A stretch of DNA of 64,000 bases from Chloroflexota bacterium (GCA_902812455.1 CADDZH010000007.1:1-64000); one strand, 5' to 3'. Numbered from the stretch's first letter, positions 45,168 through 54,718 are shown. Numbers and translations are program-made. The notes: generated by a model not told the origin, from the letters alone.

Positions 45168-46143
45168 AGTAGTTCCCCTTGTCCATTGCTCTGGCTGCAA
45201 ATCAGGATCATTGGTCTCCGCTCTCAAGCTGTTTCGTGTGAGCATCCCTCTACAGTGCGCTAGGCTTAGGCAGATGCTCAGCCTTCACCAGATCGTCTCT
45301 GTTGATAACCGCCATTCCGAAGCCTTTATGCCGAAATCTCTCGGGTTTTGGGCGTAAAGATTCTTTCCCATGCTGGCTCTCTCATACAGTAGAGATTATA
45401 CAATATACCCGTTTACTGTCACCTTGAAAAGGCAGTAGGGGGCCGGATTGGCTATCAGGGTAGGAAGACGGTACACTTTCCTGCAGCTTACATTTGCATC
45501 TTTTTATAATACCCAAAGGGAGGAACTGAAGGAGCAGATAAGAACTGTTCCGCAAAGGGGGATCGATGCCTCAAAGCCTTAAGGATAAGCTGGGACATGT
45601 ACGGTTTCTCATCCAAGTGGGAAACAAACAATAAGCGATGCTGGCTAAGCACGACTTTGAAGGGATCACAAAACAACAAGGCGTCTACGATGCCTATAAA
45701 CAGAGGATAGAAGAGCTTCGTAGGCAGACACAGGCCAAGTGGTAAAAAAGGCCAGCCAGAGACTCAGAGAAAGGGATAGGGACCCTCGAGCGGCCCGTCA
45801 CGCCCTGCACTGAAAAAGCCCAGTAATGCGCACCCTCTCACCCCATACAACGACGGCGAGAGTTTCGCTACAAACCAGGCAAGCTGCTTAGCAGCGTTGT
45901 GGTCAAAAATTCAAGTGGGAAAAAGCTATAGAGCTGAGGTACAACGCAAGCGGATCAAATTTAGCTTGCAAGCTTCTTGATCGTCAAATTATTCATGCAG
46001 AGTAGCATATAATCGCGTAGATTGTATACTATCCTTCTTTTGTTTCTTGAGGTATACTACGTGCAAATAGAGAGGTTAAGTACGACATTTTTGGCTATGC
46101 AGGGCATTTTTTAGCAGGATCATTCTGATGCGAGGGTATCGAT
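45168..46143. other. Long intergenic region
   Basis: Nearly 1 kb without an intact gene, A+T-rich toward the right. At 45566-45745 a short frame (MPQSLKDKLGHVRFLIQVGN, one in-frame stop, then HDFEGITKQQGVYDAYKQRI) looks like a decayed coding sequence. A TATACT box at 46025-46030 may serve the STAND-like gene. No RNA gene, CRISPR or clear repeat seen. Confidence 0.4.
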
Positions 46144-49100
46144 ATGGCATCATTAACAGGTGATTGGGACGATATCATTGGCAAGGCTGAAGAAGAGAGC
46201 TTTGTTGGACGTGAGCAAGAATTGATTCTTTTTCGACAAGAAATAAATTGCGTTCCTCCTCGCTACCTTGTCTTTTACATCACCGGACAAGGGGGGGTGG
46301 GGGAAACAACCCTGTTGAACCGTTATAAAGAGATTGCGAGAGGCTCAGGCTTTTTACTAGCTGATTGTAATGAACTACAACACGATGTACCTGCTGTGCT
46401 TGGTCGATTCGCTCACCAACTAGCCGAACAAGGTATCACCTTCAAGTCTTTCGACGAACGATATAAGGTTTATCGTCAGAAAATGCATGAAATTGAGAAC
46501 GATCCAGAAGCTCCTCAAGGTTTAGCTGCTCTCATAGGCCGTACAGTTGTGCGTGTTGCCTATATTGGTGGTGACCTATTACCAGGTATCAGAAAAGGAT
46601 TGGAGTACTTTCCCCGCGAAACCATAGAAACACAAGCCAGTGAATGGGCGACGTATCTGGCTAAGAAGTTCTCTGACAAGGATGAGGTTGTGCTTGTACG
46701 AGAACCAATAGCCGTTCTTACTCCTCTGTTTTTTAAAGACTTGAATGAAGCTGTGAACGCAAAGAGCCGGCGCGTACTGCTCTGCTTTGAAAACTTTGAA
46801 GCAACCCGCCATGAGCTACAAGAGTGGCTGCTGCGACTCCGAGAATATAAACCTTCTCAAAATATCCGCATTGCCATTGCGGGACGCGATCAGCCAGGGG
46901 CAAAGTGGGACACCTTGAGAAAGGTAACACTTACTGTTCGTCTTGATGTCTTTACAGAACAGGAAGCTGAGGATTTTCTAGATGTCTACAACATTAGAGA
47001 TGAGAACCGCCGGAGAGAGATTTTAGGATGTTCCGGGCGTCTTCCGGTACTGATGAGCTGGTTAGCTGCCCCAGCAGGTCAAGGGTTTGATCCGACTGTA
47101 CCTACACATGATATCGTTGAACGATTTTTACGTTGGGTTCCTGAACCAACATTACGGCAAGCAGCATTGCTCGCGGCACTTCCCCGTACCTTTAACATAG
47201 ATATCTTGAAGATGGTATTCAGCAGTTCTGAGCAAAGCGTTGATCTACAAGCAGCTTTTAACTGGCTGCTGTCTATGCCGTTTGTTCAACAACATTCAGA
47301 TGGTTGGCAGTATCATAGTGTTGTGCGACGTATGATGTTACGCTACCAAAAGCAAAAAAGCCCGCAAACGTATCAAAATATGCACATGGTTCTTGCCGAT
47401 TTTTATAACTCGAAACGAGGCGAAATAAGCATTTCAATAGGAGAAGAATGGTCGAACGAAGATTGGCGTGCATGTACGCTTGCTTATATGTATCATTTCC
47501 TTGCTGCTGATCCTATTCAGCACTGGAATGAATTCATAAGTCTGTTTACGGTAGCACTGCGAAAACGGCGTGCTTTTGCTATTGAGTTGATAGAACTATT
47601 AAATTCAGAAGATGTTCATGATGAGCTTTCTCGTGATCAGATTGATATAGCACAGTTATTTAAAGAGCAGCTATATGCTATCGAGAAAGGCGGTTTCAAA
47701 GATGGCTTCGCAATGTTTAATAAGCTTTGCACTATTTCTGGCCTCTCTTCTCAGGCAAAATGCTATGCCTTCGCATATCGAGGAAGAGCTTATCAATTGA
47801 TGGAAAAATATGAGGAGGCATTAGCAGACTTTAATCAGGCTATTGCCTTGGATGAGAAAGATGCCTGGGCAATTGCCCATCGTGGGTGGGTGTATCGGTG
47901 GCTGGAGCGGTATGAGGAAGCCTTAGCTGACTTTAATGCTGCTATAGCTCTGGAAGAAAAGTATATTTGGGCAATTAACCGTCATGGAGAAACTTGTGGA
48001 ATAATGGGGCGGTATGAGGAAGCCTTAGCTGACTTTAACTGTGCTATTGCACTGAGTGAGAAGGATGTCGACGCGATTACGGGCCGCGGATGGATATATA
48101 GGCTTCTAGAGCGGTATGAGGAAGCTTTAGCTGACTTTGATCGTGCTATTGCTCTCAATGGGAAGTATTTTTGGGCAATTGGGTGGCGCGGAGTGACATA
48201 TCGAGAAATGGAGCGGTATGAGGAAGCTTTAGCTGACTTTGATCGTGCTATTGCTCTCAATGGAGAGATTGCTTGGGCGTTTGTCGAGCGCGGAGTGACG
48301 TATCGAGAAATGGAGCGGTATGAGGAAGCTTTAGCTGACTTTGATCGTGCTATTGCTCTCAATGGAGAGATTGCTTGGGCGTTTGTCGAGCGCGGAGTGA
48401 CGTATCTATGGCTGGAGCACTATGAGAATGCTTTAGCAGACCTTAATCGTGCTATTGCTCTTGATGAGAAGGATGCCTATCTGTTTTTGGTGCGTGGAAG
48501 GACGTATCAATCTCTAGAACGGTATGAGGAAGCCTTAGCCGACTTTGATCGTGCTATTGCTCTTGATGAGAAGGATGCCTTAGCGATTGCTCGTCGTGGG
48601 GAAACCTATCGCCGGATGGAGCGATATGAGGAAGCGTTAGCCGACTTTGACCGTGCTATTTCTCTCAATGAAAAGTATGCTTGGGCCTTTGCCCAGCGTG
48701 GGGAGACCTATCGCTTGCTGAAGCGGTATGAGGAAGCCCTAGCCAACTTCGACCATGCTATTGCTCTAGGTGGGGAGGATGCCTTCGCGTTTGCGCAGCG
48801 AGGTTTGACCTATCGCTCGCTGAAGAGGTATGAAGAAGCCTTAGCCGACCTTAAGCTTGCTATTGCCCTAGGTAGGGAGGATGCTTATGAGATAGAGGCT
48901 CGCGGATGGACGTATCGATGGTTGGAGCAGTATGAAGAAGCCGTAGCCGACTTTGATCGTGTTATTGCCCTTGATGAGAAGGATGCCTTAGCGATTGCCC
49001 GTCGTGGAGAAACCTATCGCTTGCTGAAGAGGTATGAGGAAGCTTTAGCTGATCTTAATCATGCTATTGCCTTAGGTGGGGAGGATGCCACCGCGTTTGC

Positions 49101-49839
49101 CTGGCGTGGTGTGACCTATCAGGATATGAAGAGGTATGAGGAAGCCTTAGCTGACTTCGACCATGTTATTGCCCTGGGTGGGGAGGTTGCGTGGGCTATT
49201 GCTCAGCGAGGATGGACCTATCGGCTACTGAAAAGGTATGAGGAGGCTTTAGCTGACCTTAATCATGCTATTGCCTTGGGTGAGGAGAATGCTGGGGCGT
49301 TTGCCGCTCGTGGGGAAATCTACCGCCTGCTAAGCAGGTATGAAAAAGCCGTAGCAGATTTTGATCGTGCTATTGCCCTTGATAAGAAGAATGCCTTCGC
49401 ATTTGCCTGTCGCGGGGAAACCTACCGGCTGCTAGGCAGGTATGAGGAAGCCTTAGCAGATTTTGATCGCCTTATAGTCCTCGATGAGAAGGAAGATTGG
49501 AATAGGTATAAGCAAGCATTGGTATATTTGACGATAGGAAGAAAGAGGGAATTTGAAGACGCTCTTCATACAGCTATAGAATTAGCTCAGTCTAAGTTGC
49601 ATGATGATCCTAATAATTTGACAATTAGCTTTAACCTTGCTCTTTATAATCTTGTTTATGGGAACTCCCTTGCAAGATATGAAGAACTTATTTCAACCTG
49701 TTCGTCAATAGTACATCTTCAAGATGCTATAGATGATCTGGATGATTTCCTTACAATCGAGCCATCCAACGAATTAGCTCTGCGCGTTCGTTCGCGATTG
49801 CAAGCCAATATTGAAAGGCTTGAAGGTGGCTGCCGGTAA
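46144..49839 (+). CDS. STAND-like protein with altered Walker A and 17 TPRs
   Basis: It encodes 1,231 residues. An ATPase-like region (~20-330) starts FVGREQELILF and has TGQGGVGETT, where the Walker A Lys is Glu54 (GAA; one change from AAA), and RRVLLCFENFEATR at the Walker B place. A winged-helix-like part (~330-430) follows (LRQAALLAALPRTFNIDIL). Residues ~538-1116 are 17 uniform 34-residue TPRs (RGETYRLLxRYEEALADFDR, then AIAL). A short unique tail ends the protein. The A+T-rich composition contrasts with G+C-rich neighbours and suggests transfer. It may be an ATP-independent scaffold, or the Lys loss may be a recent mutation or an error beside a G-run. Role unknown; STAND proteins act in signalling and defence. 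Confidence 0.8.
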   Translation: MASLTGDWDDIIGKAEEESFVGREQELILFRQEINCVPPRYLVFYITGQGGVGETTLLNRYKEIARGSGFLLADCNELQHDVPAVLGRFAHQLAEQGITFKSFDERYKVYRQKMHEIENDPEAPQGLAALIGRTVVRVAYIGGDLLPGIRKGLEYFPRETIETQASEWATYLAKKFSDKDEVVLVREPIAVLTPLFFKDLNEAVNAKSRRVLLCFENFEATRHELQEWLLRLREYKPSQNIRIAIAGRDQPGAKWDTLRKVTLTVRLDVFTEQEAEDFLDVYNIRDENRRREILGCSGRLPVLMSWLAAPAGQGFDPTVPTHDIVERFLRWVPEPTLRQAALLAALPRTFNIDILKMVFSSSEQSVDLQAAFNWLLSMPFVQQHSDGWQYHSVVRRMMLRYQKQKSPQTYQNMHMVLADFYNSKRGEISISIGEEWSNEDWRACTLAYMYHFLAADPIQHWNEFISLFTVALRKRRAFAIELIELLNSEDVHDELSRDQIDIAQLFKEQLYAIEKGGFKDGFAMFNKLCTISGLSSQAKCYAFAYRGRAYQLMEKYEEALADFNQAIALDEKDAWAIAHRGWVYRWLERYEEALADFNAAIALEEKYIWAINRHGETCGIMGRYEEALADFNCAIALSEKDVDAITGRGWIYRLLERYEEALADFDRAIALNGKYFWAIGWRGVTYREMERYEEALADFDRAIALNGEIAWAFVERGVTYREMERYEEALADFDRAIALNGEIAWAFVERGVTYLWLEHYENALADLNRAIALDEKDAYLFLVRGRTYQSLERYEEALADFDRAIALDEKDALAIARRGETYRRMERYEEALADFDRAISLNEKYAWAFAQRGETYRLLKRYEEALANFDHAIALGGEDAFAFAQRGLTYRSLKRYEEALADLKLAIALGREDAYEIEARGWTYRWLEQYEEAVADFDRVIALDEKDALAIARRGETYRLLKRYEEALADLNHAIALGGEDATAFAWRGVTYQDMKRYEEALADFDHVIALGGEVAWAIAQRGWTYRLLKRYEEALADLNHAIALGEENAGAFAARGEIYRLLSRYEKAVADFDRAIALDKKNAFAFACRGETYRLLGRYEEALADFDRLIVLDEKEDWNRYKQALVYLTIGRKREFEDALHTAIELAQSKLHDDPNNLTISFNLALYNLVYGNSLARYEELISTCSSIVHLQDAIDDLDDFLTIEPSNELALRVRSRLQANIERLEGGCR
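47755..49491 (+). repeat. Tandem 102-bp TPR-coding repeats (17 units)
   Basis: Seventeen head-to-tail 102-base units encode the TPRs. Most are diverged, but the units starting at 48211 and 48313 are identical for about 94 bases, so the array has been expanding recently by unequal crossover or slippage. Reading frame is kept throughout. Confidence 0.85.
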
Positions 49840-50261
49840 TACTTCAAACCTATCCCAGAAGCACTAGAAGCATTATACAGGGTCAGATTCTATATTCTTC
49901 GCTCACGTGCGCATCAGCAGCAATGCCAGGCCTTGGTGGTTACTCCCTGGAAGCGAATTGGCTAGGTAGCTGAGATCCACTCATAATTCGTCTTTCATAC
50001 AATTGGAGCACGAATAGAAGCCTATCATTGCTGAAGACGTTGTTCCTGTCAACGAGCTAATAGAGCTACCGGTCTTATTTATGAGGTGCCTACGCAGCGA
50101 TCATTGTCGAAGAACATACATGACGGAAACGAAAAAAAGGCGGATCGACTCACTCCCAAACAGTGTATACTTTAGATGTAACGCCAACTGTCAACGTTTT
50201 TGGAAAAGATAAGCAGTTCACCTGGAAAGTAAAGAAACGGGACATATAGAAGAGCAATCCA
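49840..50261. other. Intergenic region
   Basis: About 420 bases between two plus-strand genes. It contains a TATACT box at 50166-50171 that could serve the downstream gene. No coding sequence, hairpin or RNA gene recognised. Confidence 0.35.
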
Positions 50262-51104
50262 ATGAATGATCCTACTATGCCGCCAATTGAACCCACTGAA
50301 CCGGCTCCCCCATCAGAAGTGCCAATGGAACCTACTGAACCGGCTCCCCCACCATATGACAGAACAGAACCGGTCTACTTACCAGGTGTGACGTATAATC
50401 TTTACCCTGACTATCTGAACATACCGCCGCCACCGCCGCCATCTCAGAAAAAGCGATGGTGGCTGCCCGCGCTCATTGCGTTTCTGCTTGTCGTTACGCT
50501 TTCCGGAGTGGGATATGCAGCCTTTACCTATCTACCATCCCATTCGACAAGTCAGAAATCACCCTCGATCTCACATACAAAAAGAACAATACTACCAACG
50601 GCACATCCAACGTTAACGCCTATTCCAACACCAACATTTACAAGAACGCCATCACCAACACCGACGCTTACTCCAACGCCAGCTCCGTATAATGGGCCTA
50701 CTGCTCAGAGCCTCTTACAGATGTTTGCTCAAGACCCCCATATAGATTTGATGTACGATGCCAGTACCGGCACTTATATTGCTTCGCCTATCAGTGACAC
50801 AGATTGGATACAAGCGGTCGGCTATTACCCTGGGCATGGTAGTGAAGAATGGACAGATGGAAGCGCGGGCGCTAATACGATGTGTTTAGGAGTATTTAAT
50901 ACCGCGAACGATGCGCTTAAGGCGGCTGATACGCTTGGCGCTACCAACTCGTTAGACGTGTGCCACGACCGGTATGCAACAGGGGAGTACAATACCACCT
51001 ATGTCTATGGGGACTGCTTACTTGTGTATAATACGCCGCTCAGCGGGCAGCCCTATATCACCGATTTACAAGCCTATGAGCAAGATATACAAAACGCCTG
51101 TTAA
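50262..51104 (+). CDS. Pro-rich, single-pass membrane-anchored protein
   Basis: It encodes 280 residues. The cytoplasmic N-terminus has repeated TEPAPP units and a PPPPPP run. One transmembrane helix follows (WWLPALIAFLLVVTLSGVGYAAF). A Thr/Pro linker (TPTFTRTPSPTPTLTPTP) spans outward to a ~140-residue extracytoplasmic domain with Cys pairs (MCLGVFN, DVCHDRYATG, YGDCLLVYN). This anchor-linker-domain plan is common in Ktedonobacteria. I recognise no enzyme motif. The ribosome-binding site is weak (GAAGAGCAATCC). Confidence 0.75.
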   Translation: MNDPTMPPIEPTEPAPPSEVPMEPTEPAPPPYDRTEPVYLPGVTYNLYPDYLNIPPPPPPSQKKRWWLPALIAFLLVVTLSGVGYAAFTYLPSHSTSQKSPSISHTKRTILPTAHPTLTPIPTPTFTRTPSPTPTLTPTPAPYNGPTAQSLLQMFAQDPHIDLMYDASTGTYIASPISDTDWIQAVGYYPGHGSEEWTDGSAGANTMCLGVFNTANDALKAADTLGATNSLDVCHDRYATGEYNTTYVYGDCLLVYNTPLSGQPYITDLQAYEQDIQNAC

Positions 51105-51528
51105 AAAGATGAAACCCTGGCATATCTATCTACTTTTTTTACCCTTCACGATTCAGATTTGTCCATGTCGGGATCGCCACGCAACCATTTGATGCACGCT
51201 TACGCGAACACCGGCGTACCTACACCTGGCTGGAACAGCCTGATATTATGCTCATTAAAACCATGATAGGAACTCGCAAGCAGTGCGCGGTGAACAATGC
51301 TGGGTATGGCTTTTCCTGGCAATAGGGCTTGATCTCATAATTCGCAAACATACCCCCTTAGAACGCCTATGATCGGCAAGCGTTTATTGAGTATCTACAA
51401 AACTCCTGGCTTATGCACTTGTTAAAAGCCGACTCCATATCCAGATGTGCCAGAATCAATCTCTTTTTGAGGTAAACAACACTAAGCGAAGATACACCGG
51501 CTGATCTGAGAGTTCGCCAAAAGCAAAA
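51105..51528. other. Intergenic region with a coding fragment
   Basis: About 420 bases. A frame without a start (about 51137-51325) reads VHVGIATQPFDARLREHRRT, then YTWLEQPDIMLIK, and ends at TAG. It has coding character but no family I recognise and is probably a relic. The right edge adjoins the ruvC terminator. Confidence 0.35.
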
Positions 51529-51560
51529 AAGGATGGCTTTTAACCTGAAAAGCCATCCTT
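51529..51560 (-). terminator. Rho-independent terminator after ruvC
   Basis: A perfect 13-bp stem (AAGGATGGCTTTT / AAAAGCCATCCTT, 6-base loop). On the minus strand it is followed by a T-run (TTTTTTGCTTTT). It lies 46 bases beyond the ruvC stop and ends the 51.6-64 kb minus-strand transcript. Confidence 0.85.
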
Positions 51561-51605
51561 ACGTCATCACTATCCTGTCCCTACTAATAACCCGACCCGT
51601 ACTCC

Positions 51606-52142
51606 CTACTTGCGAGCGTTCATAGTGTCGTAGTGAAACGAGTGAGAGTGACAAATGGCGATGGCGGCAGCATCGGCTGCATCATCAGGTCTGGGTACCT
51701 TTGGCAGGTGAAGTAGCATACGTACCATCTCTCCTACCTGCCGCTTGCTGGCAGCGCCGTAGCCGGTCACAGCCAGCTTGACCTCGTTGGGCGCGTACTC
51801 GCTGATGGGTAAGCCACTTTGAGCCAGCGCCAGGAGAGCCACGCCGCGTGCCTGGGCAACTGGAATGGCCGTTGTCGTATTCCTGCCGAAGAACAATTTC
51901 TCCAGCGCAGCTTCCTGTGGACGATAGCGGGTAAGCAGTCGGCCAAGTTCCTCGTAGATTTGCTGCAAGCGTTTGGGGTAAGCCGCATTCTCCAGGGTGA
52001 TAATGGCATCGCAGGCTAGCAGGCAAAGCTCGCTATCCCGTATAGCCAGCACGGCATAGCCTACGATGCCGAAGCCGGGATCGATGCCCAGGATGAGGCG
52101 CTCGTTCATTCTGCCCCGCGATATTGCCTCTCTTATTGGCAT
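51606..52142 (-). CDS. ruvC: RuvC-like Holliday junction resolvase
   Basis: It encodes 178 residues, the normal RuvC length. The RNase-H-like core has catalytic acids in LGIDPGFGIVGYAVL, ALEKLFFGRNTTTA and PDDAADAAAIAICH. It cuts four-way junctions in recombination. Of three possible starts, 52142 has GGAAGGAGAG nine bases upstream; MNERLILG at 52109 is also possible. It sits 22 bases after the RadC-like gene. No ruvA or ruvB is present, so this is probably an element-borne copy rather than the chromosomal ruvABC operon. Confidence 0.9.
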   Translation of the reverse strand: MPIREAISRGRMNERLILGIDPGFGIVGYAVLAIRDSELCLLACDAIITLENAAYPKRLQQIYEELGRLLTRYRPQEAALEKLFFGRNTTTAIPVAQARGVALLALAQSGLPISEYAPNEVKLAVTGYGAASKRQVGEMVRMLLHLPKVPRPDDAADAAAIAICHSHSFHYDTMNARK

Positions 52143-52164
52143 GGTTGCACTCTCCTTCCCCATA

Positions 52165-53052
52165 TCACCAGCCCAGCCGGTGCTCGCGCATACTGAGCCA
52201 GCGGCCTTGCGCGATAATGAGGTGGTCAAGAACCTCAATCTGGAGCAATTCGCCCACCTGGATCAAAGAGCGCGTCACGTCCAGATCTTCGGGACTGGCT
52301 TCGGTACTGCCAGATGGGTGGGAGTGAGCCACGATAATCGAGGCGCTATTGAGCGCCATGGGCAGGCGGAAGACTTCGGCTATGCGCACGACCGAGGAGT
52401 TGAGGCTTCCCTTATAGAGCCGGTGGATGCGCTGGACATGGTTTTTGGTGTCCAGGCAGACAATCCAGAACTCTTCATGGTCAAGCCCGCCCATTTCCAG
52501 CATGAGCAGGGCGGCGATATCGGCCGGCGTGCGGATAGTCTCGCCAGAGGCGGGTGAGAGCAGGGCCGCAAGCAGCGAGATGATCGCTCGTACCTCGTCC
52601 GGCACAGAACCGGTGCTGCGGAGTGCAGCCACGAGATTTTCGCCGCGCGCCGCCAGCCGGCGCAAGCTGTCCAGGCAGAGGTAAGGCGCAAGAGCTTCGC
52701 GCAGCATCTGTACCCGCTCTTGCTCGCCGGTATCTTCCGGCTGCGCTATCGCACGCGACCCGTGTTGCGGATTAGCCGAACCCTCGCCTGAGACTGGCTC
52801 AAAGCGCGTGAAATGAGCGCGAAGCTCTATTGTTTCACCGCCCTCATCAACTTCTATGGTAAATGCCGGATCGATGGTGCGGTCAGTGACGAACGCCAGC
52901 TCGTCTATTCTGACAAGTTTCCCTTGTATTGCCTGGCCACCAATGGTGATAACCCATCCACGATCGTACCAGGCATTCATCATGCGCTCTCGGCTGGCAT
53001 CGCTACGGGTGCGTCGCCATGCCTTCACATGGCCGGGGGTGGTGTGAGTCAT
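52165..53052 (-). CDS. RadC-like JAB/MPN domain protein
   Basis: It encodes 295 residues. The C-terminal ~125 residues are a JAB/MPN+ domain with the RadC motif VAHSHPSGSTEASPEDLDVTRSL, preceded by DHEEFWIVCLDTKN. A helix-hairpin-like part (LRRLAARGENLVAALRSTG) is as in RadC. The first ~100 residues (beta-rich, EVDEGGETIELRAHF) are an unusual addition. AAAGGAGG fixes the start at MTHTTPGH. RadC-like genes are typical of plasmids, integrative elements and phages; the role is unclear despite the name. It is followed closely by ruvC. Confidence 0.85.
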   Translation of the reverse strand: MTHTTPGHVKAWRRTRSDASRERMMNAWYDRGWVITIGGQAIQGKLVRIDELAFVTDRTIDPAFTIEVDEGGETIELRAHFTRFEPVSGEGSANPQHGSRAIAQPEDTGEQERVQMLREALAPYLCLDSLRRLAARGENLVAALRSTGSVPDEVRAIISLLAALLSPASGETIRTPADIAALLMLEMGGLDHEEFWIVCLDTKNHVQRIHRLYKGSLNSSVVRIAEVFRLPMALNSASIIVAHSHPSGSTEASPEDLDVTRSLIQVGELLQIEVLDHLIIAQGRWLSMREHRLGW

Positions 53053-53094
53053 GTTTTCCTCCTTTTCTGTTACATGCAAAATTTTCAAAAAAAT

Positions 53095-53119
53095 CCCCCG
53101 GCAACAGTGCTGCCGGGGG
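53095..53119 (-). terminator. Intergenic hairpin with T-run
   Basis: A 9-bp G+C stem (CCCCCGGCA / TGCCGGGGG, 7-base loop). On the minus strand it is followed by ATTTTTTTG. It lies between the YifB-like stop and the RadC-like ribosome-binding site, so it should end or attenuate transcription between the two. Confidence 0.8.
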
Positions 53120-53149
53120 GATGTGTACGAGATGTTCTAACAAGAGGCG

Positions 53150-54109
53150 TTAGCGAGGCCGGTACTGGATGGCCTCGGCAATATGGTTGGCCTGAATCAA
53201 GTCGCTTTCCGCCAGGTCGGCAATGGTGCGCGCAACTCTGAGTGTCCCGTAAAAGGCTCGCACCGAAAGATGCAACTGCTGCACCGCCGCTTTGAGCAGC
53301 TTTTCGCCAGGCGCATCCACCTGGCAAAATGCGTGAAGCGTGGCCGGCCCCATCTCGGCATTGCAAGCCGGAGAAGTTCCTGCAAGGCGCCTGCGTTGCC
53401 GCTCGCGCGCTTCATCGATGCGAGCGCGAACTCGAGCACTCGTTTCTGCTTTCCGCTCGTCGAACATGGCCGCCGCATCCAGGCGCGGAACCTCGATCCA
53501 GATGTCAGCCTGTTCTGCGAGCGGCGAAAAGCGTGACAGGTACGCCTGGATCATGCCGGTGGTGCAACTGCACTCATGCACGGGATCGCCATAGTAGCCG
53601 CATGGGCAGGGCCGCATCTCGGCGACCAGGGCGACCTGTGGAAAGCGTTCGGCGATATGCAGGATCAGCGGCAGGGCCGAGATTGGCCGGATAACCGCAA
53701 GCGCGCCGAGGCAGAGATAGCCGCCCTCTGCCTCATGTACCAGATCGGGCAGGCTGGCTGCGTCCAGCACCGGGGGAAGTTCGACGAACGGCGCGGGGTC
53801 AACGAGTCCGGCCAGAGCGCGAACGAACATCGATTTGCCAAAGCCAGGCGCGCCGGTAAACACGATGCTGTGTCTTCCTGCGGCTGCCACTTCGACCGCC
53901 CGTTTCGCGTGAGCCTGCCCGATAATGCCGGCCAGGTCAACTGCGCCGGGCGAGGTATCTGGCATGAGCAGCGCAGGTATATCGCTCTGCTGATCGGGAA
54001 GAGGTGGCGCGGATACAGAGGGCGCAACAGGTTGGCCCTGGGCAGGTTCTGGTGTCTCGGCATGCGCACCGAGCGGGAGTTGCCAGTTTGTATTCGTTTT
54101 GCGTGTCAT
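53150..54109 (-). CDS. Shortened YifB/ComM-like ATPase
   Basis: It encodes 319 residues, against about 500 for YifB/ComM, and lacks the N-terminal Lon-protease-like domain. In its place is a Pro-rich leader. The magnesium-chelatase-like core has Walker A TGAPGFGKS at ~85-93, the family Cys cluster RPCPCGYYGDPVHECSC, SRFSPLAEQADIWIEVPR and the C-terminal helical bundle (LHLSVRAFYGTLRVARTIADL). The Walker B region reads GYLCLGALAVIRP, where YifB has LFLDELPEF, so ATP hydrolysis is doubtful. ComM remodels branched DNA in recombination, which fits the RuvC and RadC neighbours. AAAGGAG precedes the ATG. Confidence 0.75.
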   Translation of the reverse strand: MTRKTNTNWQLPLGAHAETPEPAQGQPVAPSVSAPPLPDQQSDIPALLMPDTSPGAVDLAGIIGQAHAKRAVEVAAAGRHSIVFTGAPGFGKSMFVRALAGLVDPAPFVELPPVLDAASLPDLVHEAEGGYLCLGALAVIRPISALPLILHIAERFPQVALVAEMRPCPCGYYGDPVHECSCTTGMIQAYLSRFSPLAEQADIWIEVPRLDAAAMFDERKAETSARVRARIDEARERQRRRLAGTSPACNAEMGPATLHAFCQVDAPGEKLLKAAVQQLHLSVRAFYGTLRVARTIADLAESDLIQANHIAEAIQYRPR

Positions 54110-54138
54110 AGTGAATTGCTCCTTTCCCATAATGAAAG

Positions 54139-54164
54139 AGCCTCGGAACACGTGTTTCGAGGCT
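54139..54164 (-). terminator. Intergenic hairpin
   Basis: The inverted repeat AGCCTCG / CGAGGCT with a partly self-complementary centre (AACACGTGTT) lies between the 54.2-kb gene and the YifB-like gene. The following T-run is weak (CTTTCATT), so termination may be partial. Confidence 0.55.
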
Positions 54165-54201
54165 GTTGTGAGGACAGTAAAGAGGCGACTGGCGCACAGG
54201 C

Positions 54202-54618
54202 TCACTCTACTGGTGTGATCGTGACGATGTGCCGTCCAACCGCATATTGCAAGATCAGGTAGTTGGAGGATGCGAGAGCAGGCAGCCAATCAGAACAGGG
54301 ATCAAAGCCTCCTTGTCCGACATGAAAGAGCAGGTGTGCGGGCAACTCCTGTTCGTCACGGTGCCCGTTTTGTACTCGCACAATGCGAAACGCTCGTGGC
54401 CGCTCCCACTGGCCGTCATCTCTGCGCTCAGGCTTAGTGCGGATCGCTTCCACACGGAGAGAGTCAGAGCGCATAGTGAGCGCAAGCCAGTGAAAGCCTG
54501 GTGAGCCGAGAATCATCACAGGGGAAAGCTGGCAGAGGCTATCTTCTCTCTGCCATGCCTCTGTGAAATCGTCGAGTGTACGCTGCGCGGTGATAGTGAT
54601 TTCGAAGTTTTTGTCCAT
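54202..54618 (-). CDS. Hypothetical protein in the element operon
   Basis: It encodes 138 residues and is not recognised. It is soluble and beta-rich (FEITITAQRTLDDFTEAWQR, FHWLALTMRSDSLRVEAI, ELPAHLLFHVGQGGFDPCSD), ending in YAVGRHIVTITPVE. GAAAGGAAC precedes the ATG. Hairpins flank it on both sides. No motif suggests an activity. Confidence 0.65.
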   Translation of the reverse strand: MDKNFEITITAQRTLDDFTEAWQREDSLCQLSPVMILGSPGFHWLALTMRSDSLRVEAIRTKPERRDDGQWERPRAFRIVRVQNGHRDEQELPAHLLFHVGQGGFDPCSDWLPALASSNYLILQYAVGRHIVTITPVE

Positions 54619-54652
54619 AGTTGGTTCCTTTCGATGAAATCGGGCATGAACA

Positions 54653-54680
54653 ATCCCCCAGCAGTGTGTTCCTGGGGGAT
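54653..54680 (-). terminator. Intergenic hairpin
   Basis: A 9-bp stem (ATCCCCCAG / CTGGGGGAT, 10-base loop) lies between the DUF3846 gene and the 54.2-kb gene. It is similar in sequence to the hairpins at 53.1 and 55.0 kb. Only a short T-rich stretch (TTGTTC) follows. Confidence 0.6.
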
Positions 54681-54718
54681 ACTGGGTAAGGAGAGGATTG
54701 GCGAGAGCTGGAAAGCGG

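Noticed and set aside
47755..49491. CRISPR-like or non-coding tandem repeat array
   Set aside because: The 102-base periodicity is the coding signature of 34-residue TPRs in one long open frame; there are no constant repeats with unique spacers.
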